From contig QJPP01000003.1 in assembly GCA_003996215.1 (NCBI GenBank), positions 2,170,001 to 2,234,000 of the forward strand: DNA of 64,000 nt, read 5' to 3'. The DNA comes from Jaltomata sinuosa (taxonomy: Eukaryota > Streptophyta > Magnoliopsida > Solanales > Solanaceae). A program made the position numbers and the translations under genes. Position 1 is the stretch's first letter. Every line of letters starts with the position of its first letter. Below the pieces are notes generated by a model, which did no database searches, was not told where the DNA came from, and was given only the letters and a program-made list of their open reading frames with translations. This document shows, in pieces, positions 11,711 through 23,280 of the stretch.

Positions 11711-12994
11711 CTACATTAATAAACTCCGGATGATTGCAGCTTCTGGACTATCAGCATCAATAGTGGAGAGTAACTGAGAAAGTCGATCACTAAGATCATC
11801 CACTTGTCTATTCAAATTTCTTATGTAGTTGCAAGTTTCTTGAAGTACCTTTGATGCTGATGCCTGCATTGTGAACCAAAAATATGAGGAGACAAAGACA
11901 AAAATTGAACAAATTATTGATTAATTGACTCGAAGGGAGCTTTGGAGCAACAGTAAAATTGTCTCAGGTTCGAGCAGCGGAAGCAACCACTATATATTGT
12001 TTGCATTAGGGTAGACTGTAACGCGAGATGCTTTGTGCACCGATCGAAATGCCTTTTTTAATTAATTAACTTCTAAATTAAAGCACTATCACTTTTTACT
12101 CCTAAATTTTAGAGTCAACATGTTGTGTTATACGTGATAATTTATTTAGACGAGTAGTAGACATGCCTTAATTTGTGCAATGATGCATTGCATATCTTTG
12201 ACTATGTTTAAGTCATTGACCTACAAAATCAAAATTTGGCTCTGTATTTTTTTTGGGAGTTGGGACCCCAAAGCATGGTCCTAGGCATGGTCACAAAAAA
12301 TTATTCAAATCACAATATTCTCCTTTTGTACGCCAAACTTATATATCTTTTCCAAGAAAATGAAGTACATGAAGAGTGTGTGAGAAAGAGAGACATTTCT
12401 ATTTCCTATCCTCAAGGTAATTGTGCATGGTTAATGATTCTACTTTTACTTGAAATAAAAAAATTGAAAGGCAACTTACTGTTACAATAAATTAAAATTT
12501 ACTGATATGTAAAAAGTGTTTGCTAGCTATTCCTTTATTAGTAGAATATCTACTTTGTGGAAAAACAAATTAGGATATATGTGAAATGGACCTTAGAATC
12601 CAAAAAGAGACATAAAATAAATGCTTGAATATAACAGGCGAAATATGTTCCTTCATGAACGATACTATAATTAATGTGAATTAACACAGACAAGAGGTGC
12701 GTTGAGCTCCACATGATGTGACTTTGCCTAGTTATACTGTTACACCTTGTAAATGAATTTCAACTTAATTTTATGCATTTCACAAAATAAAAATAAATCA
12801 AATGCAGCTGCATGTATATGTATAATATATGAACATGCACAAAAAAAAAGTATAATATGAAAAATAACCTTGCTGGAGCGACGATTGCGAATCTCAGGAA
12901 GAAGTTGTTGCAATTTGGAGACGAGTTCAATAATCTGATCATCTGAAATCCTCGACGACCCTGTTGATGATTGCCTCGACCTTCTGCTTGACAT
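11711..12994 (-). CDS. PRE-like: Atypical (non-DNA-binding) bHLH protein, PRE/ILI1 family; Style2.1-like
   Basis: Two exons on the minus strand: 12994-12869 (42 codons) and 11863-11711 (50 codons plus TAG), with a 1005-base GT-AG intron. The product is 92 aa, the usual length for PACLOBUTRAZOL RESISTANCE proteins. The N-terminus is MSSRRSRQSS, then helix 1 with IIELVSKLQQLLPEI. Exon 2 opens with ASASKVLQETCNYIRNLNR and ends with SPEAAIIRSLLM. The basic region has no DNA-contact residues, so the family acts by sequestering other HLH proteins (IBH1-like inhibitors), promoting cell elongation downstream of brassinosteroid, gibberellin and auxin. The ATG at 12994 is chosen because it gives the family N-terminus. 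The upstream in-frame extension has no ATG. The neighbouring ABCB19 and alpha-tubulin genes support (from memory) the Style2.1 locus of tomato. Species and orthology are inferred; the family call is secure. Confidence 0.95.
11931..12061 (+). mobile_element. Au-like SINE inside the intron of the PRE-like gene
   Basis: A degenerate copy with GTCTCAGGTTCGAGCAGCGG (B box), TTTGCATTAGGGTAGACTGT, GATGCTTTGTGCACCG and a T-run end. It is flanked by TTAATTGACT (11921-11930) and TTAATTAACT (12062-12071), a 9-of-10 target duplication. It lies antisense to the host gene. Confidence 0.75.
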
Positions 12995-13074
12995 CCTTAA
13001 ATCAAACAAAGAAAAAGTCTTTCTTTTCGTTCTTTCGTTACAAATTTGTCTCCCCTAGCTAATCTCCGTGTTCC

Positions 13075-13082
13075 TTTTATAA
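13075..13082 (-). promoter_or_regulatory. TATA box of the PRE-like gene
   Basis: TATAAAAGG on the minus strand lies about 85 bases before the ATG at 12994, implying a short leader of roughly 50 bases. A CT-rich tract follows upstream on the sense strand (13100-13330). Confidence 0.6.
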
Positions 13083-13820
13083 ATTAATAGAAAGCTTATA
13101 GTTGGAATAGAAAGAAGAGTTTTTTTTTTTTGTGTGTGTGTGGAAGTTGGGAAGGAGAGGAGGAAGAAGAAGAAGAAGAAGTTGTGGTGTGGTAGTTAGA
13201 AAAAGAGAGAGCTAAGAAGAGAAGAGATAACGAACTAGCTTTAAAGGAAGGGAAGGACCACAAAGGAAAGAGAGAGAAAACATAGATAGTGATGTTGAAT
13301 GTGAAGAAGACAATTGCATTGAAGAAACACACCTTCTTTCTCAGTAAAACTTTTTCTTAACATGGTAATGGTAACTCACACTTCCTTCTACTACTACTTA
13401 GTGTTTTGTGTGTGTTTGTTTCCAAGCTGGGGTTTGATCTCAAGTGGGCTTAAAGAAATATGTTTGTTATTGTACTAACAAGGTGGGCCTTTCATGTGCA
13501 TGTCTCCATATACAATATCATGTGACACATCTCCACTCTTCCACCAAACTCTTCTATTAAGCTTCACATAATAAAAATGTATAGGATTTTAGACTTACAA
13601 GCTATACGCTATCATTTTATTTAATCATTACTCATCTTTTTGTTGCTATAATGAGAAAGCGAATTTAGTATAACTATATATTACTAAAAACTTATATTGT
13701 AAATTCTATATATACATAGTTCGAATCAAATATAATGAAGTGGACCCAACTGTCAATATATTGTTTGATGTTGCATAATATTTGAGATCACACGATTTTG
13801 TTCCCTTGGTCTTTAAAGGA

Positions 13821-14287
13821 AAAGGCGCATCAACATTTAAATTGGTAAACTCACCCTTCTATTGCCACTAATTTCACATCCATTTCAATGTAAGATTGAT
13901 TTAAAGTAAGCTTCACGATAAAAACCCTTTTCGAGTTCAAACGTTAGCGGTACATCGAGTACTATACATTAAGACATTGATCTCCTATAGTAACTAACCC
14001 TACTCATCAGTCACCACACATCGTCTAACTACCAAGAAAGATAAATAATGACTTTAATTTTACCCTAACAATGTCATAAATAAAAGGCACATCAACAATT
14101 AAATTCTTGAATAACTCGCTCTTTTATGACAACTAACTTTTCCATTCACTCTAAAGTCCTTTTCGAGTTCAAACGCCACACATTGAGACATTGATCTCCT
14201 ATTGATATTAACATGCTCATCGGTCAACACATGCATCTATCTAACTACCAAGAAAAGATACATAAATAATGACACTAGTTTTACCCA
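13821..14287. repeat. Diverged ~250-bp direct repeat upstream of the PRE-like gene
   Basis: Block 1 (about 13821-14068) and block 2 (about 14091-14287) share, in order: AAAGGC-CATCAACA, CTTTTCGAGTTCAAACG, GACATTGATCTCCTAT, TAACTACCAAGAAA and AATAATGAC. They lie about 0.8-1.3 kb upstream of the minus-strand ATG, that is, in its promoter-proximal region. Confidence 0.85.
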
Positions 14288-15000
14288 AAAAGTTAAAAAT
14301 AGACTTTTGATTCACGGATGTCATGGCAGTAATTGGGTGACTAGTACTGTTGTGACGTTTATACAGTGATCCACATTTGGTGCTAATTTCAGTCAAAGAA
14401 AGCCAATATTTAAAATTTGCCCCGCCAAGAATGGGGATATAGAAAGAGAAGTGAAAGAGAAAATCAATATGATGCAATTTGAGAAAATTAGGGGCCAAGC
14501 GTGCCACATAAACTTTTACGAATGTCATGGCTGTGATTGTGTTTCATTTTTTACGTCAGACATAGCATGTTTGCCAATTAATGATCCAAGGACTCACTCA
14601 ACTTTTGAACAAATATATAAGTACAAAAAAATTTAAATAGAAGAATATTATTATATGTACAACTTAAGATTTTAAAGTATTACTAAAATATCCTTCTGTT
14701 TTATGAACATGCATATCTGGTGAATTAAACACCTCAAGATTGTGTTTTATTATTTTAGTACTATAGTTATTAAGTACGAAGCACCATACTATATATGTGG
14801 ACGACCTACTTCGTAGTTCACACCACACCTTCCTACACTCTTTGATTACAGTTTTAAATACAACTTGATGGATCATGTGACTCGCATGTGATGGACTTAA
14901 TTAGATTTGTGCTTTTTGCTTGACCGATAATAAGAGGCGGATTCAGAATTTTAAATTTTTAATTGTTTATAAAATTATTGAGTTCCGCCGAATCGTATTT

Positions 15001-15157
15001 GGAACTACGGGAGTTGGTCATGTCCGAAATTGTTTTACCTTAACCACAAGGAGCTAGGGAGATGCCAAAAGCATGGTTACTTACGAAAGTATAGTCGTAA
15101 CAAGATAGCCCTACAGTAAAAGGTGCGGCCTAATTAATCATCTTCTTTTGAGAGTAA
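15001..15157 (+). pseudogene. Nuclear insertion of plastid 16S rDNA 3' end (NUPT)
   Basis: The order GGGAGTTGGTCATG, TCCGAAAT, ACCTTAACCACAAGGAG, GATGCC, then AGTCGTAACAAGATAGCC and AAGGTGCGGCC follows the conserved 3' end of bacterial/plastid small-subunit rRNA (the decoding-site helix region and the stretch before the anti-Shine-Dalgarno). ACCTTAACC-CAAGGAG points to a plastid source rather than nuclear 18S. Many differences are C-to-T or G-to-A, as in old methylated insertions. Confidence 0.85.
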
Positions 15158-15390
15158 ATACTTAGTTGGATATTTTGGCTCGACTATGCTTCACATCCCA
15201 ATATATATATATTTCCATTAGTATTGTAGCATATTTCCTTTTTTCTTTGTTGATGTAACAAAGAAATATTAAATAAATAATTGTCAACATAAGGGCCAAA
15301 ACAATTTTGTAAATGTGTGAATATGTGAGGCATCGTCTAAACATGATTAATATGATCTGACAAAATCAGATTAAGTAGAAAGATTAGGAA

Positions 15391-15525
15391 GGGTGACCCC
15401 ATGGCCGTGCAAATATTAGGCATGATTAAGAATTTGGGTATCACTGTCAATGCCAAATTCAACAAAACCATTAACTCTAAAACTAACTGGTTTTCCTCCT
15501 TCTTAGGAACATAATCACGTAGAGG
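15391..15525 (+). repeat. Dispersed direct repeat, copy 1 (partner 16994-17134)
   Basis: Shares GGTGACCCCATGG, GTATGATTAA-type and TTAGGAACATAA-CACG blocks in the same order with 16994-17134. Spacing between blocks is similar, so this looks like an old duplication about 1.6 kb apart. Confidence 0.7.
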
Positions 15526-16993
15526 ATTTTAATTAGTGTAATTAAACATATTTTTTTAGGTTGTCTCAATCATTTCCAGATAACTATTACTCCTTTTTAG
15601 AGGTATCAGGATTTTCATTAAGGGATTCAATATACAAAGAAGTAAGTATATGAAGAAGCTCTAATTAAGGGAATTTAACATTTATTATATATATACATAA
15701 AAAATAATTTTAACTTCATAGAATATTGTAATTTTTGTGAAAGAGATTCAAATGAACCCTTGCGCCCCCTTAATTTCCCCCTGCTTGGTAGTATAAAGAA
15801 TTTAAAACTCTTTTCATAATGTGATGGCTACTAAATAACCTTATTATTTTTATTTTTCTAAATATAAAGTCTTCTACTTTACCTATGTTTTAAGAAAGAA
15901 TTAAAACAAATACTGTTTCTTTAAACTTGAGATAGTAAATATGGTTGAAATGGGATGAATTGTCCTTAAAATGGTCTGATGATCTCCATTTTTTTTTGTC
16001 TTAAAATGAGTTGATTTTTAGTGTTTGTCCTTAAACAATTAAACTTATGTTTATTAGGGCATAAATTCTTCAGAAACTTAAATCAGGCAGGCATAACTTG
16101 AAAATATTATATTATTATGATATGAAAAATATGCTTATGCGCTGCAATTACTATAAGAAAACATGAAATTAGCTAAGGAATTTATCAGTAATTCCTAGCT
16201 AATTCATCACTAAGTTTAAAGCTAATTGAATTTTCTTATAATCCGTCGCTACTCTATAGTTAAATGGGATTAGCATGAATTTTAGTTGTTTAGCTATAAA
16301 ATTTTATCTGTCATTAATTCCTTGTTTTCTAAATATATATTTTTTGGTTACGAGAAGCATAAGTTAAGACCAACGCAAAATAAGAGCTCAAGTGCCCATG
16401 ACCCGTAAATATGGTGGATGTAGAATGGACCAATAGCAACACTGTATAGGAGAAGCAATAGATCCCTTCCTTAATAGGGCATAAAGCAAGTAGGATGGCC
16501 ATTGATGGTGACCTCATGGAATCATTACCAAGCATTGAAAATTTTGAATAAAATTCACAAATAACCACTTTTCAATTTTTGTAATTGAAATATAAATATT
16601 ATTATCAAATTTCAAATTCTATAGGTGAAACTCCAAAATAGCATATTCAAAAACAATGACTATTTTTTTCAATGAACTGACCACAAAATAGCATGTGAGT
16701 TCAATTTTCATCAAGTGTCCCCTACTTTTTTGTCATTATTAACTATGTACCTATATAATAGAAATACTAAAAATGTAAAATCTTTCAAATTAATAGATGG
16801 ACTTTTGATGACTAATAAGTAATCCCATTTTAGTTACTTTCTCAATATTAAAGTTGCAAATTTGATCATCAAGAAAGTACTATAAGATAAACTTAAATGC
16901 ACGTCAATCGATAATCTATTGCTAGTAAAAAAAGCTGGGATAAAATTAATGAATCGGGTGAAATGTTGTTGAAATTAAATTGTTTAGGAACTA

Positions 16994-17134
16994 AGGGTGA
17001 CCCCATGGGCATGCAAGAATTGGAATTGGGGGTATGATTAAAAATAAGTGTTTCAACTTTGTAAGGGGGCCATGTAAGTGAAGACCCTCGTATTAAATGA
17101 ATTTTCCACCTTGTTAGGAACATAAGCACGAGAG
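16994..17134 (+). repeat. Dispersed direct repeat, copy 2 (partner 15391-15525)
   Basis: Collinear blocks GGTGACCCCATGGGCATGCA, GGTATGATTAA, CCACCTTGTTAGGAACATAA, GCACGAGAGG mirror those of the first copy with substitutions and small indels. Confidence 0.7.
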
Positions 17135-17574
17135 GCTACCTATTTCATGTCACATGCCTTTCTTCTCCATCCTCGACATGACACGTGGCATACTGCACCT
17201 TATATTATTTGTTTAGGAGGAAGAGATTTTCTAAATCAGGCAACCAAAATTAATAACCTCCCATGCTTATGTCGACCCCTAGTCACATGTCCAAAACTAT
17301 GTTTTATGAAACCCCCCCGCCCCACTCCCTTGACCCCATAATTAACCACGCACCCAAAATACAAATACAAAAAAAATAAAAAGTAGAACAAATACAAAAA
17401 AATATTCTGAGTTCATACAAGTTGTCTGTGTGTCTTTAAGGAATTATAACTCCTTGTCAAGGTTTTGGGTTACTTCCTCTCAGAATAGAACGGAAAAAAG
17501 TTTTTGTAATAGCAAACAAATCAAATCAAACGGCACTTATGTTTTTTATTTGAAAACGATGCGTGGAAACAGCC

Positions 17575-17690
17575 CTTTGCAGAAATATAAGGTGAGGCTG
17601 CGTACAATAGACCCTTGTGGTCCGGCCCTTCCCCGGACCCCGCGCATAGCGGGAGCTTTAGTGCACCGGGCTTCCCCATTTTGATGCATG
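17575..17690 (+). mobile_element. Au-like SINE, 3' half
   Basis: GGTGAGGCTGCGTACAATAG, GACCCTTGTGGTCCGG, CCCTTCCCCGGACCCCGCG and GGGAGCTTTAGTGCACCGGG form the highly conserved 3' half of the Au-type SINE. No tRNA-like 5' part precedes it. Confidence 0.85.
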
Positions 17691-18480
17691 AAGAAGAAGA
17701 GAAGAATTTTCAAATTGTGAAATTTGAGGAAAGACTTCTAAATTTATAAACGATGAAAAAGTGAGATGGAGAGCAGGAGGATATGTGCCATTCAAAAGGT
17801 GCCTAATTTTGGTATAGACAGGTGCCAACCAAAAGGTATCTTTTTGATATGAAGAGGTGTCATTCAAAAGGTATCTTTTCTCATTTCTCATTCATACCTC
17901 AAATCCCAACAAACTCTTCATTCCACCCGACATCAATGTCACATTGAAGAATAGAAAATAATTTTGACCACCATCACTTAATTTTTAGCTAGTACGTACA
18001 CTTTGTTTGAAGATTTTGTTAAATTTAACTTCTGGAAGTTTTCTCATAAGAGACGTCTTAAATCTACAAGGTCCAAAAATGTCTCCACTAGTCTAGAGAC
18101 ATTTAAACTTATAGATTTTGGAGGTTATATATGTGTTAAATTTCTTTTTTCATGCTTTCTCTCACACATATATTTACATACTTAAATTAAATATCCATTG
18201 TGTTTAGTCTAGATTTGCCATTGATTATGTTATTTCTCTTTCTCTCTACGTGTTTTGTTTTCTTGAGTTTCTTTTAGACGGGACTGAGATTGGAACTATG
18301 TAAATGAGTGAATTGCAGGTTGCAACCATTAGTCTCTCTCAGGTCTTTGAAGGAAACAAAATAGTATTTGAGAAAAATTGAAAAATGATATTTGAAAATT
18401 AGAGTTGTGAGTGGACATGAATTCAACTCGGAAAATATTGAATATTTGTGAATGATTTGAAGTGAAAAATGTGAAAACAT

Positions 18481-18761
18481 GTATTCCCTTTTATCACTTT
18501 TACTTGTTCACTATATCAAAAATAGATGTTCACTTTTACTTGTTCAATTTATAAATTAGAAAATCAAGAGAAAATTTATCACTTAGCAGTTTCTAATCTA
18601 TCCTTACATTAGCTAATATAGTCATTTCCCAATGCATTTCCCAAAACATCAAATTTATTATATTCAAAGTGTGATATAGTAAAATTATAATTCTGTTTAT
18701 TAATACTTCTTAGGTATGCCAAGTTAATACTGAACAAGTAAACATGAATGGGAGAAGTATT
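18481..18761. mobile_element. Stowaway-like MITE
   Basis: The left ATTCCCTTTTATCACTTTTA with TTACTTGTTCA is mirrored at the right by TGAACAAGTAAACATGAATG and GGGAGAAGTA. The interior is AT-rich. Confidence 0.6.
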
Positions 18762-19623
18762 TGGAAATTTTCGAATAAAGCAACAATATTCTTCTTTAAA
18801 TCAAATCAAATCAACAATTGAATAAAATAAACTAACTAACTAAATAAAATAAATCAGGGTGGCCATTCTATTTTTACCCCTTATTTCAATTGGTTGGTTA
18901 TCTGAACTCCACTTTATTGATGAGGGTTCAACTATTCAGCTTGTAATCCCCTCCTCATTTCCCGTTCCCCTACCCTCATTTTCCAGAAAAATCAAAAAAT
19001 AAAATAAAAGGCCCAATACGAAAGCAGCCCTTAACTTTGTAATACTTTTTCATTTTCACTTGCATTAGTGTTGAACACATAAATTTCTGCAAAAAATAAT
19101 TTTTTTCATTTAAGCACCTACCTAAATTTAATTTTTTAATTGTCTTTGCTGGAATGTGTTTAAGTACGCTTATAAGTGTTCAATAGGTATATTATAGCAA
19201 ATGAAAAAAATCGAACAAGTTTTAGAAAGATGTGTATGTATTTGATTGAGAGGGGAAAAAACTTTTTAGAGTATTTACATCAAATTACGTGCATTAGTTT
19301 ATCATGATAAATAGTAAATTAGAATTTAAAAAATATGAATTGATTAACATAAGTAATTTACTGCTTATACTGAATGCGCGTTAATTTTTTTCTTGATCGA
19401 TTAAAAATTCTAAGAAAATATTTTTATAGGAAAATAAGTTCCTCAAAATAAGGAAAATGAGTTTCGTAGTAAATTTGGAAAACAAGCTCCATAAATCGCA
19501 TTCACATTAGTCATGTCTCCTTCCTAACCTGTAACACTTCCCACCCCACCACCCTTATATCCCTATTAGGTAGGGCCAAACCCCAACTCATCTCATGCGG
19601 GTTTCTTACTTATTTTTTGATAT

Positions 19624-19662
19624 TCAACAACAACAATAACATACCCAGTGTATTCCCACAAC
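19624..19662 (-). mobile_element. TS-like SINE 3' end fragment
   Basis: CAACAACAACAATAACATAC followed by CCAGTGTATTCCCACAACG is the reverse complement of the 3' terminus shared by the LINE and TS-like SINEs. Only about 40 bases remain. Confidence 0.7.
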
Positions 19663-21499
19663 GATATTTTTTTGATATTCAGTAAGTAAATATGTTATCC
19701 TAAAAGTATTTATATAAAATTTAGACAAACACTATATATGGGAGGTGGGGTGGGGTAGGAGGGCGGGCAGGACACAACACAATGTGTAATATCACTTGTG
19801 AAACTCGTTTTCCTATTTTCACCACGGAAGTCATTTTTCTCATTTTTAAAGAACTTGTTTTCCAAAATAAAATATTTTTCAAAAATTTTAACCAATTAAA
19901 CATGATCACAAATAGGTCCCACATTGTTGAAAATGGATCCATGGGGCCTCCTTATAAGACTTGGACAATCCCCCTCATCCGTTTGAGTTAACTTTTAAGG
20001 TGTGAATTAGGCCTAAAATCTATGACTAGGGAACGCGTGGGGAGAGGAGGGGATGATGATGAAGGAAGAAAGGTGTCCATGGGCCTCTTTATAAAGCTTG
20101 AACAGTTATGCTCCCTTTAAACTAGTTTTTGAAGTGTGAATTAAGATCAAGACCTAATTTAATATTTTTTCTCAGTACCGAACACACCACCGAAAAAGTG
20201 GCTAACGTTAGCAGTCTAATGCTAGTCTTTTACTGAATGAATTTTTCCGAATAAGTTAGAGTTTAGTTTAGAAAAAAAGAGAAAGAGTAGTAGGTCTCTT
20301 GTAAAACACGCTTTAAACTGTTAGGTATTTCATAGATTCCACATGACGTGTTACTCATTTTGGTTCTACTTCTACTTCAAAAGCATCTTCCCTTGTCCCC
20401 CTCTCCAAATTCCATGAATTTTACCACCTTTTTAGTCCCTAACTAAAACAATAAATAGAAAAATCACAACATTATCGGTTTTTAACTGTTCCATAATAAA
20501 ATATAGTCATAATAAAAATGGGAACAAAACAAACACACCGAAAACAAAATCAGTTCTTTGACTAATGACATTGCTCGAGCTTGTCTTATCACCGATTTGA
20601 CGCGAAGTTTAAGAAAGTAAATAAGATCATTGAATTTTGTGATTTTTAAATTAAAAATATATTTAATATTCTAAAATGCTCATTAGTCTTGTGGTGTTAA
20701 ATATGTCAAGAGGAAAGTTAAAATTAAAGAATTGTCAAAAAGAAAAAAAAACATTCTTTTTTTTAAATGAATTAAAAAAAAAAGTAAGACAAACAAAATG
20801 TAATAAAGAGAGTAGTAATAAATGACATTGCTCGAGGGTACCTACACCGAGTATTTACACCAAACCAATGGATGAATGACATGTATTTGGATATATATAA
20901 ATATCACTTAACCATGATTAATTAATGTATATAATTACTTTATTAACTTACTTAACTATGATATGGTGCATTGATTTGGTGTAGAGAAAATTATCCTAGA
21001 TATATATTTAAGACTTATTATTACACTAAATACGTCACTTTTTATCTAATTACTAAACTAACTTTTTAATTATATTCCATACCAGAATTTAAAAAACACA
21101 AATTTTCTTATTATTATGTATTTTCATTTAATTTAACTTAAATTTTACTTAATTAAGGATAAGTTAACTATAATAAGATAATTACAATTACCTATTGATT
21201 GTCCAATAAATACTGAATGGGTCCTACAATATCACACATTTGAATCTCTCTTAAAATACATTCAAGATCTCCAATCTTCTCTCTCCATTCATCGGTTCTC
21301 TCTATGGTAACAAAGATTTTTTCTCCATTTTCTCCCCGAAAATATCTCTCCGTTTCATATTCAAAAATCATAACTTTACTCAAATTTTCACACAATATTT
21401 CAAGCTTCTTACGAATTTCTTAGTGGGTGAATTCAATTTATGTGTTTGTTGACTTGATTTTTTGAGTTTTTCACATAAGTGTTTATCTTTATTTTTGAG

Positions 21500-22300
21500 A
21501 ATTGGTAAGAATGACAACAATGTCAAAAAAAACTCATGGTTTACGCTACTCCAATCCGCAAAAGCCCTAGATTTGTTGAAGGAGATAGTTTCATTATGCT
21601 ATCTAGACCAACTTTTCACTTGGGTTATTTCACCCAAACCCCCGAGAAGAATCCTAACATCATACAAAGTGAGAAAATGGTTGAAAAATCTGATGATGTT
21701 GTTCATGTTGTTGAAGTCAAATCTACAGATCGAAAAGATAGAAAGAAAAAAATTACAGTGATTTCACCTATAATGGCGGAGAACTACGACTCTGATTTTC
21801 AAGAACAACCCCAAGTTCAAACACATAAAAAAATTAAGCTTTCCATATTTTTTTGTATGGAAAAAGTATGCCATTTGATGTTTCAATATATTAATTTTGA
21901 TCGTATATGGAGTATTCATTATGGATGTAATGTGTTAATTCTTTATAATTCAGTATGCAATTTGGCATGTAAATTCATTTCAAAGCTCTTTTAATATTAT
22001 TGTATGTAATTTGTATAGAATCTAATTACATTCTCCTCTTTTAAACTAGTACACAAACTGGTTTCATGGTGTATGATAGATGGGTGTATGATCATGATGT
22101 ATGAAACTAGTATGGAAACTGGTTCATTATATATGTTAGATGGATGTATGAACTGGATATATGAAATTGATATAAAAACCGAGTTCATGATGTATGAATC
22201 ATGTATAATTACCCGCTACATTACATCGACCTCCATGTTGAATCATTATCGAATGAAGATTACCATCTTCCATATTGAAAAATCAATATTGCCGGTTTGA
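21500..22300 (+). other. Coding-like fragment followed by GTATGA-rich repeats, possible transposon cargo
   Basis: An open frame at 21536-21994 begins with MVYATPIRKSPRFVEGDSF and contains a Lys/Arg/Asp-rich middle. I do not recognise a domain. It is followed at about 22065-22200 by imperfect repeats of GTATGA and ATATGAAA-type motifs. The arrangement of coding-like piece plus degenerate short-motif repeats recalls the Mutator-like element at 1220-3390, but no terminal inverted repeats were established here. Confidence 0.3.
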
Positions 22301-23152
22301 TAACATCAATTTCTATAAAATAAAATAAAAAATCTAATTATTCAGTTGAAAGGAAGCAAATATACTTCAATGGAGTTTTTAGTCTGGAGAATAAGAAGGA
22401 TTATGAGGCCTGAAATGTGCAAAACAAATGTGATATATTTTTGGTATAATCAACGTATTTTTAGGAATTGATTGATTTCTAGAAACGTTATTTTAGGGAT
22501 TATTGTTACTTTCTCTTTCCGTTTTAATTACCATTTGTTAGTATTTAATAAATTTTGTTTTTTTTTTTGTTTTTTTTTCCTTTTTTTTGTTTTTGCTTTT
22601 TCAATTTTTTTTCCTTTTTTTTGTTTTTTTTTATTTTGTATTTATTAAGTTGGTATATGTTGCAAGAAAACATATGGTAGGTATTGAAAACTAGAATCTT
22701 ATGGTATGAGTTGTAATATTCTATCTAATATAGAATATATTTTTTTTTTCCCTTCGGTGTAAACATCCTGTATAGATAAATATTACATAAACTCTTGCAA
22801 GCCCGATTCGTGGAGTAACTCAATAAAGCCCAATAACAACCCCCATGATCCAATAGTAACTCTTACAAAGCCCAATAACAATAATAGAAGATGATAAAAT
22901 GTCATCTTTTATAGAAGGAAAGAAGGTGGGGCTTTTCAAAGTCCTTTTGGCCCATATCTTTACATAAGTCAAAAGTCAAAACTCCAGATATAAAGTGAAA
23001 TGGAGCTAGATAGAGAGTGGGACATTATTGGGCTATAAATGTATGGACCCATAGGCATCAAGTCCCAGTCCAGCCCAAACATTTTCGTCTTAGGGGAAGT
23101 CAAGTAAAAATTTAGAACAAGAAGAAAATGAAAGGTTAGCTACGAAACAAAA

Positions 23153-23280
23153 TATACAACAACTTATCCCGTGTAATTCCCACAAAGTGAGGTCTGGAGA
23201 GAGTAGAATGTACGCAGACCGTACCTTTACCTCAAATATGAAGTAAATGAGTTGTTTCCGATAGACCCTCTGCTCAAGAC
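23153..23280 (-). mobile_element. TS-like SINE / LINE 3' tail
   Basis: Reverse-complement copy: ACAACAACTTATCCC, GTGTAATTCCCACAAAGTGA, GTCTGGAGAGAGTAGAATGT, GCAGACCGTACC and TAGACCCTCTGCTCAAGAC. Same tail as the LINE at 8280-8424. Confidence 0.8.

Larger units (their letters stand above)
14290..17560. other. Intergenic, no gene seen apart from listed repeats
   Basis: Contains the plastid rDNA fragment, a dispersed repeat pair (15391-15525 and 16994-17134) and a possible MITE near 16150-16332 whose left end ACTATAAGAAAACA recalls CACTA-type termini. The remaining open frames are short and have no recognisable domain. Confidence 0.5.
17700..20990. other. Intergenic, no gene seen apart from listed repeats
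   Basis: Contains three degenerate repeats of GTGCCATTCAAAAGG at about 17785-17880, a Stowaway-like MITE at 18481-18761, a TS-like SINE end at 19624-19662, and a degenerate Stowaway relative near 20580-20815. No exon is supported. Confidence 0.5.

Noticed and set aside
12236..12490. 84-aa plus-strand frame in the PRE-like intron
   Set aside because: Intronic, no domain, wrong strand.
15001..15157. A functional rRNA gene
   Set aside because: Only ~155 bases of the 3' end remain, with many substitutions; it is a plastid-derived fragment.
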